Positions 1-9,700 of a stretch of 64,000 nt of DNA are shown here, one piece after another (the first letter of the stretch is position 1; every line of letters begins with the position of its first letter). Location: the NCBI RefSeq assembly GCF_001904635.1, contig NZ_MRCB01000009.1:62001-126000 (forward strand), in the 5' to 3' direction. Both the position numbers and the translations under genes were made by a program. Below the pieces are notes generated by a model that saw only the letters and a list, made by a program, of their open reading frames with translations, was not told where the DNA came from and searched no databases. This DNA comes from Hydrococcus rivularis NIES-593 (lineage in GTDB: Bacteria; Cyanobacteriota; Cyanobacteriia; Cyanobacteriales; Microcystaceae).

Positions 1-1036
1 GAACTAGCCAGCCGGATACCCCAGGCTCTACTAACTCAGGAATTCCAGCGACGTAGGTACTAATAACCGGACGACCTAGTGCTAAGGCTTCCATAATTAC
101 CACTGGCAGACCTTCAGCAAAACTCGGCAAAACCATTGCCTTAGCAGCGAGAATTTGCCGTCGAACCTCGGCGTTACTTGCCCAACCAGTAATCTCGATG
201 CAATCTTGAAGACTGAGGCGAGCGATCGCTGTTTCAATCTGACCTCGTAGCAAACCATCGCCTACGAAAACTATCTTAAATGCCAAACCTTCTGCTGCTA
301 GCTGACTGGCTGCTTCCAACAAAAGTAATTGTCCTTTTTGCTCGCACAGACGACCCACGCAGACTAGACGAGGTTCTTGGGGAATCGGCGTATGGGGAAG
401 ATTTAGAAATACATTATCGACACCGCAGCGGACAACGTGGATTTTTGACCATTGCTCGTAGTCGCACCACCGATAAAGTTGACTTTTACCAAAAGAACTG
501 ATAGCTACAACAAAAGCAGCTCGTTTGATTTTTTCTGGCAAAGCAATGGCGGCTACTTTATCAAATTCTTCTGGACCGTGAACTGTAAAGCTGTAAGGAG
601 GTCCTCCCAAAGCATGACACAGCATTGCTACGGCGGTGGAGTCGGTGCCAAAGTGAGCGTGAACATGGGAGATCTCTATTTCAGAAAACCAACCTATCAA
701 GACACACGCTTCTGCTAAATATGCCAGATGCCTGAATATGCCTCTTTCCGACCCCCAACCGATACTCAGGGTTAACCTCAGTCCGTTGACAAAAGCAATG
801 GGATTGGCGATGGCAACGCGCAATAAACTAACGATTAGACCTGCGATTCCGACTCCCAAAATCATTCGAGTTTTTTCTAACTCCGCGCGATCGCTCTCGT
901 CAACAAGTTCCTCGCTGCAAGTGCGAGGCGCAAACCGAGCCACTTGTATTCCCTGTGTTTCCAGTGCGATAATTTCCCGCCGGATAAAACTGTGACTGAC
1001 CTTGGGATACTGATTGATTAAATAGGCAATTTTCAT
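1..1036 (-). CDS. Glycosyltransferase family 4 (partial, C-terminus outside window)
   Basis: The reading frame is open from an ATG at 1036 down to the window edge, giving about 345 residues without a stop. The N-terminus (MKIAYLINQYPKVSHSF) and a late motif, SFAEGLPVVIMEAL, are typical of GT-B fold family-4 transferases. The E-x7-E donor-site region lies close to the edge. Such enzymes transfer a sugar from a nucleotide donor onto a lipid-linked or growing saccharide at the cytoplasmic membrane. The sugar and the acceptor cannot be read from the sequence. The last part of the C-terminal domain is missing only because the window starts here. Its stop, its downstream neighbour and any operon cannot be judged. 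Confidence 0.9.
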   Translation of the reverse strand, partial: MKIAYLINQYPKVSHSFIRREIIALETQGIQVARFAPRTCSEELVDESDRAELEKTRMILGVGIAGLIVSLLRVAIANPIAFVNGLRLTLSIGWGSERGIFRHLAYLAEACVLIGWFSEIEISHVHAHFGTDSTAVAMLCHALGGPPYSFTVHGPEEFDKVAAIALPEKIKRAAFVVAISSFGKSQLYRWCDYEQWSKIHVVRCGVDNVFLNLPHTPIPQEPRLVCVGRLCEQKGQLLLLEAASQLAAEGLAFKIVFVGDGLLRGQIETAIARLSLQDCIEITGWASNAEVRRQILAAKAMVLPSFAEGLPVVIMEALALGRPVISTYVAGIPELVEPGVSGWLV

Positions 1037-1068
1037 TCAATCTTTACTGGCAGCGATCGCTGCTATTA

Positions 1069-1096
1069 ACGAGAGTGAAAGAGAAATTACTCTCGT
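1069..1096 (-). terminator. Possible terminator hairpin after aroC
   Basis: An 8-bp inverted repeat, ACGAGAGT / ACTCTCGT with a 12-nt loop, lies immediately downstream of the aroC stop. On the minus strand it is followed only by a weak A/T-rich run, so its function as a terminator is uncertain. Confidence 0.35.
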
Positions 1097-1099
1097 ATT

Positions 1100-2224
1100 T
1101 TATGGCGCGATCGCGGCAAGATTTTGATTCAACGCCAGCGGCAATCCGCATTGCCCGTGATGGCACAATAGGCGATCGCACAGAACCAATGCCATCATTG
1201 CTTCTACCATAGGAACGGCTCTCGGCACGACGCAGGGATCGTGTCTTCCTTTGGCTGCTAGCGTGGTTTCTTCGCCCGTTTGAGTGACGGTCCGCTGTTC
1301 TTTACCAATCGTAGCCGTCGGTTTGAAGGCAACCCGAATAATAATATTCTCGCCGTTGCTGATGCCTCCCTGAACGCCGCCCGAACGGTTGGTCGCCGTG
1401 CGAATCTCGCCGTTTTCATCGATGTAATATTCATCGTTGTGTTCGCTGCCAGTCAGAAGCGTTCCTGCAAACCCCGAACCAATTTCAAAGCCTTTGCTGG
1501 CGGGTAAGGACATTACCCCTTTTGCTAATTCTGCTTCTAATTTATCAAATACCGGATCTCCCAATCCTTTAGGAACGTTACGGGCGACGCATTCAACCAC
1601 GCCGCCGATAGAATCTTTATCTCTTCTGGTTTGGTCAATTAAGTCAATCATTCGTTCGGCGCATTCTGGGTTGGGACAGCGGACGATATTGCTTTCTACT
1701 TGTTCGAGGGTAACGGTATTGGGATCGACGATCGCCTCTATATCTTTGATGCGCTTGACATAGCCGACGATTTCGACTCCGGCGGCAAGTTTGAGGATTT
1801 TCTTGGCGATTGCGCCTGCTGCTACTCGACCGATCGTTTCTCTAGCTGACGAACGTCCTCCTCCTTGCCAGTTGCGGATCCCATATTTCGCATCATAGGT
1901 GGCATCGGCATGGGAAGGACGGTATTTAACCGCTATTTCGTTGTAGTCCTGTGAACGGGCATCTTGATTGCGAACGAGAATGGCAATGGGCGTTCCCAGA
2001 GTTTTGCCTTCAAACACGCCAGAGAGAATTTCGCAGCTATCGCTTTCCCGACGGGGCGTAACGATTTTACTTTGTCCCGGTCGTCGGCGGTCTAACTCCT
2101 GTTGAATCTCTGCCTCCGAAATTTCCAGTCGCGGGGGACAGCCATCGATGACAACGCCAATTCCGCCACCGTGAGATTCTCCAAAAGTCGTAACCCGAAA
2201 TAAATGCCCAAAGGTATTGCCCAT
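1100..2224 (-). CDS. aroC: Chorismate synthase
   Basis: This enzyme converts 5-enolpyruvylshikimate-3-phosphate to chorismate, the last shared step of aromatic amino acid, quinone and folate synthesis, using reduced FMN. The signatures [15 protein letters not shown] at the N-terminus and [11 protein letters not shown] near residue 130 are unmistakable, and the protein is complete (374 aa from the chosen start). An upstream ATG in frame at 2242 would add six residues. The start at 2224 ([11 protein letters not shown]) is preferred because family members begin there. The gene stands alone between the glycosyltransferase and a 360-bp intergenic stretch. Confidence 0.97.
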   Translation of the reverse strand: MGNTFGHLFRVTTFGESHGGGIGVVIDGCPPRLEISEAEIQQELDRRRPGQSKIVTPRRESDSCEILSGVFEGKTLGTPIAILVRNQDARSQDYNEIAVKYRPSHADATYDAKYGIRNWQGGGRSSARETIGRVAAGAIAKKILKLAAGVEIVGYVKRIKDIEAIVDPNTVTLEQVESNIVRCPNPECAERMIDLIDQTRRDKDSIGGVVECVARNVPKGLGDPVFDKLEAELAKGVMSLPASKGFEIGSGFAGTLLTGSEHNDEYYIDENGEIRTATNRSGGVQGGISNGENIIIRVAFKPTATIGKEQRTVTQTGEETTLAAKGRHDPCVVPRAVPMVEAMMALVLCDRLLCHHGQCGLPLALNQNLAAIAP

Positions 2225-2587
2225 ATTTACGCGCGATCGCAAACAGACAACTTATTCTAACTCAAACTAATGACCAGATTTTCTGACTCTATCATCTGTT
2301 TGACAATTAAATAGATAACCCTAAATATAACCATGGATTTCTTCATAATTCTAAGCTTCCGTTCCAAGAGCTTGTTAGATCTTGTTGAGCGATCGCAAGC
2401 ATAAGATCGAACAAATAAATTTGCCGCGAACAGTCTTGATTTTCGCTTTTTTGGCTCGAATATAGCGATTGAGCGAAATTCCTTCGTCCAGACTCAGATA
2501 GTCATACGACTTGAGTTGCTTGCATAAGCACGGCTTCTGCTAATATCTTAGAGAAAGTTAAAAATTTGTAACGAAATTATTTAATAG
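2225..2587. other. Intergenic region, no supported gene
   Basis: This is the divergent gap between aroC and ycf39 and presumably holds both promoters. A minus-strand frame at about 2390-2500 is open but too short and matches nothing I recognise. There is one HIP1-like site and no convincing hairpin. Confidence 0.6.
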
Positions 2588-3571
2588 ATGAACTTATTGG
2601 TGGTCGGTGCCACGGGCACCTTGGGAAGACAAGTGGCTCGATGCGCCCTCGATCGGGGCTATCGAGTCCGCTGTTTGGTGAGAAATCAGACAAAAGCTGC
2701 ATTTTTAAAAGAATGGGGAGCAGAATTAGTTAAAGGAAATCTTTGCGATGCCAAAACTTTGCCTCCTGCTCTAGAAGGCATTGAGGCTGTTATCGATGCC
2801 GCGACGACCAGAGCCACTGATTCTCTCAGTATCAAACAAGTCGATTGGGAAGGCAAGGTTAATTTAATCAAAGCCGTCAAAGCGGCGGGGGTCGAAAAAT
2901 TTATTTTTTTCTCGATTCTCAATGCCGAGAAATATCCTAACGTTCCGCTAATGGATATTAAGCGCTGCACCGAGCTTTTCTTGGCTGAAACCGACCTAAA
3001 TTACACAATTTTGCGTCCTTGTGGTTTTATGCAAGGACTCATCAGCCAATATGCCATTCCCATATTAGACAATCAATCGGTTTGGATTGCCGGAGAAAGC
3101 ACGCCCATCGCCTACATGAATACGCAAGATATCGCCAAATTTGCGATTCGTGCCTTAGAAGTTCCCGAAACGGTGAGAAAATCCTTCCCGGTCGTCGGAA
3201 ATCGCGCTTGGACTTCTGAAGAAATTATTAGTCTTTGCGAGAAATTATCGGGGCGAGAGGCGAAAATTTTCCGCGTTCCTCTGGGATTGCTTCGTTTCAT
3301 GCGTCAGACAACTCGATTTTTTCAGTGGACGCAAAACGTCTCGGATCGCCTGGCTTTTGCAGAGGTTCTCGCTAGCGGCAACCCTCTCGATGCACCGATG
3401 GATGAAGTTTATCAGCTCTTTGGACTTGATCGGGAGCAAACCACTACTTTAGAATCCTACTTACAAGAATACTTTAGTCGAATTTTGACGAAGCTCAAAG
3501 AGCTTGGTTACGACAAAGACAAGAACAAAAAGAAAGAGAAGAAAACTCCCTTTAAAAAGCCTCAATTTTGA
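2588..3571 (+). CDS. ycf39: NmrA-like NAD(P)-binding protein, Ycf39-type PSII assembly factor
   Basis: The protein (327 aa) opens with a Rossmann motif, VVGATGTLGRQVA, and continues as an atypical short-chain dehydrogenase of the NmrA/Ycf39 group, whose length it matches. In Synechocystis Ycf39 works with high-light-inducible proteins in early photosystem II assembly, delivering chlorophyll to D1. That role is family knowledge, not visible here. The last ~20 residues are very lysine-rich (KDKNKKKEKKTPFKK). It sits 27 bp upstream of nadK on the same strand, suggesting co-transcription. An hli gene lies 36 kb away in this window. Assignment to Ycf39 rather than another NmrA-like protein rests on length, N-terminus and neighbour. 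Confidence 0.85.
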   Translation: MNLLVVGATGTLGRQVARCALDRGYRVRCLVRNQTKAAFLKEWGAELVKGNLCDAKTLPPALEGIEAVIDAATTRATDSLSIKQVDWEGKVNLIKAVKAAGVEKFIFFSILNAEKYPNVPLMDIKRCTELFLAETDLNYTILRPCGFMQGLISQYAIPILDNQSVWIAGESTPIAYMNTQDIAKFAIRALEVPETVRKSFPVVGNRAWTSEEIISLCEKLSGREAKIFRVPLGLLRFMRQTTRFFQWTQNVSDRLAFAEVLASGNPLDAPMDEVYQLFGLDREQTTTLESYLQEYFSRILTKLKELGYDKDKNKKKEKKTPFKKPQF

Positions 3572-3598
3572 GTAAAATCTGACGCAGGATAACCAGAC

Positions 3599-4516
3599 GT
3601 GCCAAAAGCAGGCATTATCTATAACGACGAAAAGCCGATCGCAACTAGAGTCGCAGCCGAATTGCGAGACAAGCTAAAGTCTCGCGGATGGGAAATAGTC
3701 ATGGAAACGGGTAGAGGCGGTCTATTGGGATATTCCAAACCCAATCGCCCCGTTTGTCATACTCGGATCGAACAGTTAGTGCCGCCTCACTTTGACGAAG
3801 ATCTGTCCTTTGCCATCGTTTTAGGAGGCGATGGGACTGTTTTGGCTGCCTTTCGCCAGTTAGCGCCCTGTGGCATCCCACTGCTGACTATCAATACCGG
3901 ACATATGGGCTTTTTAACTGAAACCTATGTCAATCATTTGCCGCAAGCCGTAGAAAAGCTTCTCCAGCATGACTATGAAATCGAAGCGCGATCGATGCTT
4001 ACAGTGCAGCTGTTTCGAGAGGATAATTTGCTCTGGGAAGCGCTATGCCTCAACGAAATGGTCGTACATCGAGAACCGCTAACCAGTATGTGCCATTTTG
4101 AAATTCAAATTGGCAGACACGCAGCCGTTGATATTGCGGCAGATGGGGTAATCGTTTCGACTCCTACGGGTTCGACTGCTTATTCTCTCAGCGCCGGAGG
4201 ACCAGTCGTGACCCCAGATGTACCAGTGATGCAGTTAGCGCCTATCTGTCCCCATTCGCTAGCCTCGCGGGCGCTGGTATTTTCCGATACAGAAACCGTA
4301 AATATTTTTCCCGCAACTCCCAACCGAATGGTGATGGTTGTGGATGGGAATGCTGGTTGTTACGTCTTGCCAGAGGATCGCATACACATTGAAAAATCTC
4401 CCTATACAGCACGTTTTATTCGACTGCAACCGCCAGAGTTCTTCCGCATCTTGCGAGAAAAATTGGGTTGGGGATTGCCTCATATCGCCAAGCCAACTTC
4501 TGTGGAACTCCCTTAG
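3599..4516 (+). CDS. nadK: NAD kinase (GTG start)
   Basis: This enzyme phosphorylates NAD to NADP, the electron acceptor of photosynthesis. The diagnostic GGDGT motif is at residues 76-80, and the conserved [15 protein letters not shown] segment lies near residue 190. The length (305 aa) is normal. The start is a GTG 27 bp after the ycf39 stop, and no ATG lies close by. Cyanobacteria usually carry two NAD kinases, and I cannot tell which paralogue this is. Confidence 0.95.
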   Translation: MPKAGIIYNDEKPIATRVAAELRDKLKSRGWEIVMETGRGGLLGYSKPNRPVCHTRIEQLVPPHFDEDLSFAIVLGGDGTVLAAFRQLAPCGIPLLTINTGHMGFLTETYVNHLPQAVEKLLQHDYEIEARSMLTVQLFREDNLLWEALCLNEMVVHREPLTSMCHFEIQIGRHAAVDIAADGVIVSTPTGSTAYSLSAGGPVVTPDVPVMQLAPICPHSLASRALVFSDTETVNIFPATPNRMVMVVDGNAGCYVLPEDRIHIEKSPYTARFIRLQPPEFFRILREKLGWGLPHIAKPTSVELP

Positions 4517-4715
4517 TCAGTTACGATCGCTAAGGGCAGGTCGAATTGTAAACATGAGTATCTTGTTACATCCCCATAGACCAAACTCACCCGCACAGTT
4601 ATTAGTGATTAGTAGTTAGTTATTAATTGATGCTGTTAACACAGCCGATCGATTTGATTAATTAGTGTTAAAACAGGAAAAAATCATTCTACTATTGAAA
4701 CTTGATTTCTAGTCT

Positions 4716-5411
4716 ATGCCTTCGATTGCGACCGTGCTTAATCCTAGTATTTTATTGGTAAAGACCGATGAAGCCTTTGCCCAACGGGCAAGTCAGGATC
4801 TTATAGAAGCGGGCTATACAACGGCGATCGCGCCGGATATCGATAAAGCTTTGTTGGAGATCGAAACGCTACAACCCGCCATGGTAGTTATCGATCGCGC
4901 CTTGGCTGGAGAATCGGGATTGAGGCTTTGTCGTCAACTGAGACAAAAAGGCGATCGCGTTCTGATTATTTTGTCGATCGACCAAGAAACGGTGGAGGAA
5001 CGAGTGAAGTGTCTAGAAGCGGGCGCTGACGACTATTTACTCAAACCCTATCACTCCAAAGAGTTTTTGCAGATGGTTCGCTTCTATCTACACCCTCCAG
5101 AAGCATCAAAAGAACAACTGCGGTTTGGGGAATTAGTTTTAGATTTGACAACGCGCTGCTTAATTTTAGGTGAACAGGGCATCGATCTGACTATGAAAGA
5201 GTTTGAACTCCTCAAATATTTAATGTCTCATCCCAGAGAAGTCTTAAGTCGAGAGCAAATTTTGGAAAATGTTTGGGGTTATGATTTCCGAGGAGAATCA
5301 AACGTTATTGAGGTTTATATTCGCTATTTACGCCTCAAAATCGAAAATGAAGGACAAAAGCGACTGATCCACACGGTTCGGGGCGTAGGTTACGTTCTCC
5401 GAGAATCATAG
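4716..5411 (+). CDS. nblR: OmpR/PhoB-family response regulator, NblR-like
   Basis: The 231-aa protein has an N-terminal receiver domain (about residues 10-125) and a C-terminal winged-helix DNA-binding domain (about 130-231). The phosphoacceptor-position Asp is D60 in VVIDRALAGESG, and LLKPY supplies the conserved Lys. The usual acidic pair near the start is replaced: the sequence reads LLVKTDE instead of a DD pair. NblR of Synechococcus controls phycobilisome breakdown under nutrient stress and is described as working without classical phosphorylation, which suits this altered pocket. The NblR assignment rests on recalled similarity and on the nadK neighbourhood. Another OmpR-type regulator is possible. 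Confidence 0.7.
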   Translation: MPSIATVLNPSILLVKTDEAFAQRASQDLIEAGYTTAIAPDIDKALLEIETLQPAMVVIDRALAGESGLRLCRQLRQKGDRVLIILSIDQETVEERVKCLEAGADDYLLKPYHSKEFLQMVRFYLHPPEASKEQLRFGELVLDLTTRCLILGEQGIDLTMKEFELLKYLMSHPREVLSREQILENVWGYDFRGESNVIEVYIRYLRLKIENEGQKRLIHTVRGVGYVLRES

Positions 5412-5443
5412 CGAGAGATGGAAAGAAAACAAGCAACCTTTTT

Positions 5444-5502
5444 AAATTCAAAATTCAAAGTTCAAAATTCAAAATGGAGGAAGAAGAATAATTTTGAATT
5501 GT
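5444..5502. repeat. AT-rich TTCAAAA tandem repeat with inverted copy
   Basis: Four imperfect copies of a TTCAAAA/G unit are followed 15 bp later by the inverted form AATTTTGAATT. The stretch lies between the convergent ends of nblR and the YciI gene, so it may act as a weak two-way terminator. Similar TTCAAAATTCAAAA tracts are common in cyanobacterial intergenic DNA. Confidence 0.5.
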
Positions 5503-5514
5503 TGTAACGAATGA

Positions 5515-5784
5515 CTAAAATGCTTGAATCCATTCTTTGACTTCATACTCTGTCCAAATGCCATTTTGCCAATAGGGATCGGATTCGATGGCTTGACGGA
5601 CTGCGGCTTCATCTTCTGCTTCATAAATCCCGAAAACTTTTGTCGCGTCTTTGGTAGGACCGAGGGTAATTAAAATCCCTTTTTCTTTTTGTGCGGCGAG
5701 TCCGTCGAGATGATCTTGGCGATAGGGGGCGCGTTTTTCGAGTGCATTTTCGCAGTAGCTGCCCCACATGACAAATTTGGGCAT
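5515..5784 (-). CDS. YciI-like protein
   Basis: This small 89-aa protein has the ferredoxin-like YCII fold pattern: a first strand in KFVMWGSYCENAL, a conserved RQDHLDGL segment with the family His, and a C-terminal ESDPYWQNGIWTEYEV block. The family includes chlorohydrolases and many proteins of unknown role, and a metabolic function cannot be assigned. It is monocistronic and convergent with the NblR-like gene. Confidence 0.85.
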   Translation of the reverse strand: MPKFVMWGSYCENALEKRAPYRQDHLDGLAAQKEKGILITLGPTKDATKVFGIYEAEDEAAVRQAIESDPYWQNGIWTEYEVKEWIQAF

Positions 5785-6096
5785 AGTCGTTAACAGCGTT
5801 ATTGGTTAGGCTCAGCTCCTGCATCTGTCCTATTGAGCGATCGCGCAGGATGACATACTGATGCAAGATAGCGAGCCTATCAAATTATAAAATTTTTATG
5901 CCTTGCTGCATCAAGGTATGAATTGTCATTCTGAGCGTAATGAAGTGAAGCAAAGAATCTTGGTAGATACTTCATTTCGCTGCCAATTTTTAGAATTTAT
6001 ATCATTGCGAATTTTTTTCTCAGTGTTAATTTCCCTGGAGGATATGGGTATTGATAAAACTATGACTCTATTTTCCTAACTTTTGAGGAGCCACTC

Positions 6097-8091
6097 ATGT
6101 CACTCAAAGATGGATTGAAGGCACTGCAACAGCATCGCTACTCTGAGGCAATAGAATTGCTCGAAGCCTATTGTCAAACGGTTTCTAATCCCCACTCGCA
6201 AGAGTACGCCCAGGTACAAATGGCGCTAGCGAGAGCTTATCACGGCAATGGGGAAAAAGACAAAGCGATCGCACTGTGTCAAGAACTCGAACGGCACCTC
6301 GACTCCCAAATCAGCAATTGGGCAAAAGGGTTTCTGTCTACTCTCAACAAAGCAGAAGCGCCAAAACCTTTACAAAAAGCGGGTAGGGCAGCTCAAACTG
6401 GGGTAAGGTTGGTCATGAAAGGATTTGCAGATAATCTCGCCTTGGTCTCCATCGCTACCATCTGTTTGCTGTTTGGGATGGTATTAGTCCTCTGTCTAGT
6501 CATACTTTTCATTCTCAATAGCAACGATCCCCTTGGCGGACTCGCCGTGGCAATTATCATTACCTTAATCTTCAATGCGGCAGCCTTTTTTATCTCCCCT
6601 TGGATTATGGATCTCACCCAACAGTGGTTTTATCAAACTCATTGGGTGCCTTTAGCAGAAATCGAACGCCGAAGCCCAGAAGCCGCAGAAATCATCAAGC
6701 GCGTTTGTCGCGAGAAAAATATTAGTTTGCCCCGTTTGGGAATTATCGACGACCAAAATCCCACGGCTTTTACCTATGGTTCTTTTCCAGATAGCGCTCG
6801 TTTAGTGGTCAGTCAGGGGCTATTCACCTATCTCGACGACGACGAAGTGGCAACAGTATACGCCCACGAATTAGGGCATATCGTTCATTGGGATTTTGCC
6901 ATCATGACGGTAGCTTCTACTCTAGTGCAAATTAGCTACCTAATTTACACCTTTGCCAGAAATTTTAGTCGGGGCAGCAACGATAACAAAATCAAAAATG
7001 CCATCCAAGTGGCAGCTATTACTGCCTATATCTTCTATCTCGTTGGCACCTATTTAATCTTGTATTTATCCCGAACTAGAGAGTACTACGCCGACCATTT
7101 TGCCGCCGAAACCACGGGAAATCCCAATGGACTATCGCGGGCATTAGTGAAAATTGCTTACGGGATTCTAGAACAAGGACAGCATACTCAAGAACCTAGT
7201 AAATTAATAGAAGGCACTCGCGCGATCGGAATCTACGATTCCAAAGCAGCCATCGCTACTGGGACTGCTTATCGGATTGCCTCAGACTCCCAACAAATCG
7301 GACGAGTCTTTCTCTGGGATATGTTTAATCCTTGGGGTTGGTGGATGGAAATGAATTCGACTCACCCGCTAACGGGCAAGCGCATCCGCGCCCTAACTAC
7401 CTACGCCGAGCAAATGGGATTGGAGACTGAGTTCGATATGGCGGCGGTGGTACGCGAAGGCAAAAAGCTGAACAAGAATAAGTTGTATGGGAATTTAGTG
7501 CTAGATATCTTACTTTTTAACGCACAATGGGTTAGCGCGATCGCTGGTTTTATTGTGGGTTTGCTTGTCGCTTTAATCTCTAACAATGCAAGCGTTTTGC
7601 CAAGCTTTAGTTTCTTTGGGTTTGGCATCGGTACGCTAATCAATGCCTTTGCCATGTATCCCGATTTCGGGCGCGTTTCTCAGACCGATATTTTCACCTT
7701 GATGTGCGATCCCTATGCCAGTCCCCTGCGAGGTCGCCCCGTACAACTTCAAGGCAAGCTCATCGGTCGCGCGGATGCCGGATATCAGTTTGGTTCCGAC
7801 CTCAGACTACAAGATAAAATGGGAACGATTTATACTCGCTACGCCTCTCGTTTTGGGTCGTTGGGCAATTTCCTCTTTGGTGTAACTCAGGTGCAGAAGT
7901 TAATCGGGTCGGAAGTTCAAGCTGTTGGTTGGTTCCGACGGGAAATTATTCCCCGTATCGATTTAGTTCAACTCAAGACCAATCGCACCACAGTAAGAAG
8001 TTATCCTCGCTTTTGGTTGCTGGTCATGGGGATTGGAGCGATCCTTTTTGGCTTCATCGTACCGATGTTGCTACAAGCCGATCTTTTTTAG
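6097..8091 (+). CDS. M48-family membrane zinc metalloprotease with N-terminal TPR
   Basis: The 664-aa protein begins with a short TPR-like helical region (residues 1-85), followed by transmembrane segments near 115-170. The zinc site HELGH is at residues 257-261, with a downstream REYYADHFAAE glutamate segment near residue 330. This is the HtpX/Ste24-like arrangement. Further membrane helices lie in the C-terminal third, around an OB-like region. It probably degrades or processes membrane proteins at the plasma or thylakoid membrane, but the substrate is unknown. A good ribosome site (TTGAGGAG) precedes the ATG. The C-terminal part after residue 480 is not part of the core peptidase. Confidence 0.92.
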   Translation: MSLKDGLKALQQHRYSEAIELLEAYCQTVSNPHSQEYAQVQMALARAYHGNGEKDKAIALCQELERHLDSQISNWAKGFLSTLNKAEAPKPLQKAGRAAQTGVRLVMKGFADNLALVSIATICLLFGMVLVLCLVILFILNSNDPLGGLAVAIIITLIFNAAAFFISPWIMDLTQQWFYQTHWVPLAEIERRSPEAAEIIKRVCREKNISLPRLGIIDDQNPTAFTYGSFPDSARLVVSQGLFTYLDDDEVATVYAHELGHIVHWDFAIMTVASTLVQISYLIYTFARNFSRGSNDNKIKNAIQVAAITAYIFYLVGTYLILYLSRTREYYADHFAAETTGNPNGLSRALVKIAYGILEQGQHTQEPSKLIEGTRAIGIYDSKAAIATGTAYRIASDSQQIGRVFLWDMFNPWGWWMEMNSTHPLTGKRIRALTTYAEQMGLETEFDMAAVVREGKKLNKNKLYGNLVLDILLFNAQWVSAIAGFIVGLLVALISNNASVLPSFSFFGFGIGTLINAFAMYPDFGRVSQTDIFTLMCDPYASPLRGRPVQLQGKLIGRADAGYQFGSDLRLQDKMGTIYTRYASRFGSLGNFLFGVTQVQKLIGSEVQAVGWFRREIIPRIDLVQLKTNRTTVRSYPRFWLLVMGIGAILFGFIVPMLLQADLF

Positions 8092-8142
8092 TAGCACAAC
8101 CGCACAAAATGCACTTTAATGACTCTCCCTGAAAAACTTCTT

Positions 8143-8257
8143 ATACCATTTTTCATTCATTAATGACACAGATAGTCGATCGCCCTCACCCCCAACCCCT
8201 CTCCCTATTTGGGAGAGGGGTGAAGAATGTCGATCGTGAAAACCTGAAAATTGGTAT
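8143..8257. repeat. MITE-like repeat, copy 1 of 4
   Basis: This 115-bp element starts ATACCATTTTTCATT and ends AAAATTGGTAT, so the ends are imperfect inverted repeats. It contains an internal palindrome (CCCCTCTCCC / GGGAGAGGGG) and an AGTCGATCGCC block. Three near-identical copies lie at 14692, 30692 and 34784. It has no coding capacity. Confidence 0.85.
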
Positions 8258-8301
8258 TATTCTTGAATAAATTGTAAAACTAATTTAAATTCAGGAAAAA
8301 A

Positions 8302-8321
8302 GGATAACGCTTCGCGTTATC
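8302..8321. other. Perfect hairpin with TTCG loop
   Basis: The stretch reads GGATAACGCTTCGCGTTATCC, an 8-bp-plus stem closed around a TTCG-type loop. On the minus strand it is followed by a T-run (from AAAAAA just upstream on the plus strand). No minus-strand gene lies to its right, so a terminator role is unclear. Confidence 0.5.
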
Positions 8322-8535
8322 CCATTGCTAAAAGAGAGCGCTACAGATGCTCGCTCGAAAAGTCTTACACACAAACCTACTGACTTATTGATAATTGCGA
8401 ATTGATATTATCCCTTTTTCCAAACCGCAGGTTTCCAAAAGTGGGACTTACCCTAATTTGTACATCGGCGATCCGCACCGGAAAAATGCGAATTAATTTG
8501 TCACAATAAAAAGTAATTGCTAAGGGAGTCCGTTG

Positions 8536-8832
8536 ATGAAAATTCCTATTCAATCGATCTACAACTTCTATCGCAACGCCATCCGCAATCCCAAATACCG
8601 TTGGTGGATTATTCTGGGTACCCTCGTCTATTTACTCAGCCCATTCGATATTTCCCCGGATTTCTTTCCGATCGTAGGAGAGATTGACGACTTTATCCTT
8701 GTAACATTTTTGGTGACTGAAGTATCACAGTTAATCCTCGATCGCTTTAAATCTATAAAAACTAACCCTGTCGCTGCTCCTACAGAAACAAGCAATGAGA
8801 CAATAGAAGTACAAGCGGTTTCAGCCGAGTAA
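8536..8832 (+). CDS. DUF1232 (YkvA-like) small membrane protein
   Basis: The 98-aa protein carries the DUF1232 core: a hydrophobic helix followed by YLLSPFDISPDFFP and EIDDFILVTFLV. DUF1232 proteins are widespread and of unknown function. The C-terminal 25 residues are polar. I chose the ATG at 8536 over the adjacent TTG at 8533 because a GGAG site lies about 8 bp upstream of it. It is followed after about 100 bp by a response regulator on the same strand. Confidence 0.88.
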   Translation: MKIPIQSIYNFYRNAIRNPKYRWWIILGTLVYLLSPFDISPDFFPIVGEIDDFILVTFLVTEVSQLILDRFKSIKTNPVAAPTETSNETIEVQAVSAE

Positions 8833-8934
8833 ATAATCGGCGATCGCATTATCGAAATTCAGAATTCTGTAAAGTGCAACCTGCGAACGCAACTATTCAG
8901 GATTCTGAATTTTTTGCCTGTAGGAGAGAAAAAT

Positions 8935-9630
8935 ATGTCCGAAAAAGCCAAATTACTTCTCGTTGATGACGAACCTGGGGTTCGCGAGTCCGTACAAGCT
9001 TATCTCGAAGACAGCGGAGAATTCAAAGTCCAATTAGCCAGTAACGCCAACGAAGCTTGGGAATCGATCCAACGCGAGACGCCAGATTTAGTCATCTCCG
9101 ATATTATGATGCCGCAGGTAGATGGCTATCAATTTCTTAAAAAACTACGCGAAGATGACCGATTCAAAGCACTCCCAGTTGTCTTTTTAACTGCCAGAGG
9201 AATGACGAGCGATCGCATTCAGGGATACAAGGCGGGTTGCGATGCCTATGTATCCAAACCCTTCGATCCCGAAGAGTTAGAAGCAGTTGTTAGAAACGTT
9301 CTTAAGCGCCGCCAAGAGACGGTAGCAGCTAGCGGCGAAGCAGCGCAACTAGCAGAAATCGTCCAAGATATCAAAGCTATTAAAGAACAGCTAGGTCAAT
9401 CCTCTCATCTAGTTCCCACGCCTTCTCCGATCAAAATTGAGCTAACGCCACGAGAACAAAGCGTTTTAGATTTGGTAGCAGAAGGGTTAATGAATAAAGA
9501 AATCGCAGGACGCTTGGATACTAGCGTCCGAAATGTCGAAAAATATGTCAGCCGCCTGTTTAGTAAGACCGGAACCAATAGCCGTACCGAATTAGTGCGT
9601 TTTGCCCTCAAACATGGACTAACGACCTAG
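8935..9630 (+). CDS. NarL/FixJ-family response regulator (Ycf29-like)
   Basis: The receiver domain occupies residues 1-125, with the acidic pair in LLLVDDEP, phosphoacceptor D56 in ISDIMMPQVDGY, and VSKPFDPEE for the conserved Lys. A linker is followed by a LuxR-type helix-turn-helix (about residues 165-230) with LTPREQSVLDLVAEGLMNKEIA. The architecture matches the Ycf29/TctD-like regulators of cyanobacteria and plastids. Regulated genes are unknown and no kinase is adjacent. I chose the ATG at 8935 because TAGGAGAG lies just upstream. An earlier in-frame TTG lacks a site. Confidence 0.88.
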   Translation: MSEKAKLLLVDDEPGVRESVQAYLEDSGEFKVQLASNANEAWESIQRETPDLVISDIMMPQVDGYQFLKKLREDDRFKALPVVFLTARGMTSDRIQGYKAGCDAYVSKPFDPEELEAVVRNVLKRRQETVAASGEAAQLAEIVQDIKAIKEQLGQSSHLVPTPSPIKIELTPREQSVLDLVAEGLMNKEIAGRLDTSVRNVEKYVSRLFSKTGTNSRTELVRFALKHGLTT

Positions 9631-9700
9631 ATCATAGAATTTTCTGGGAATTAACTCAAACAGATAGAGCATCATCAAAATTTCCTGTCATTTTTCTGTC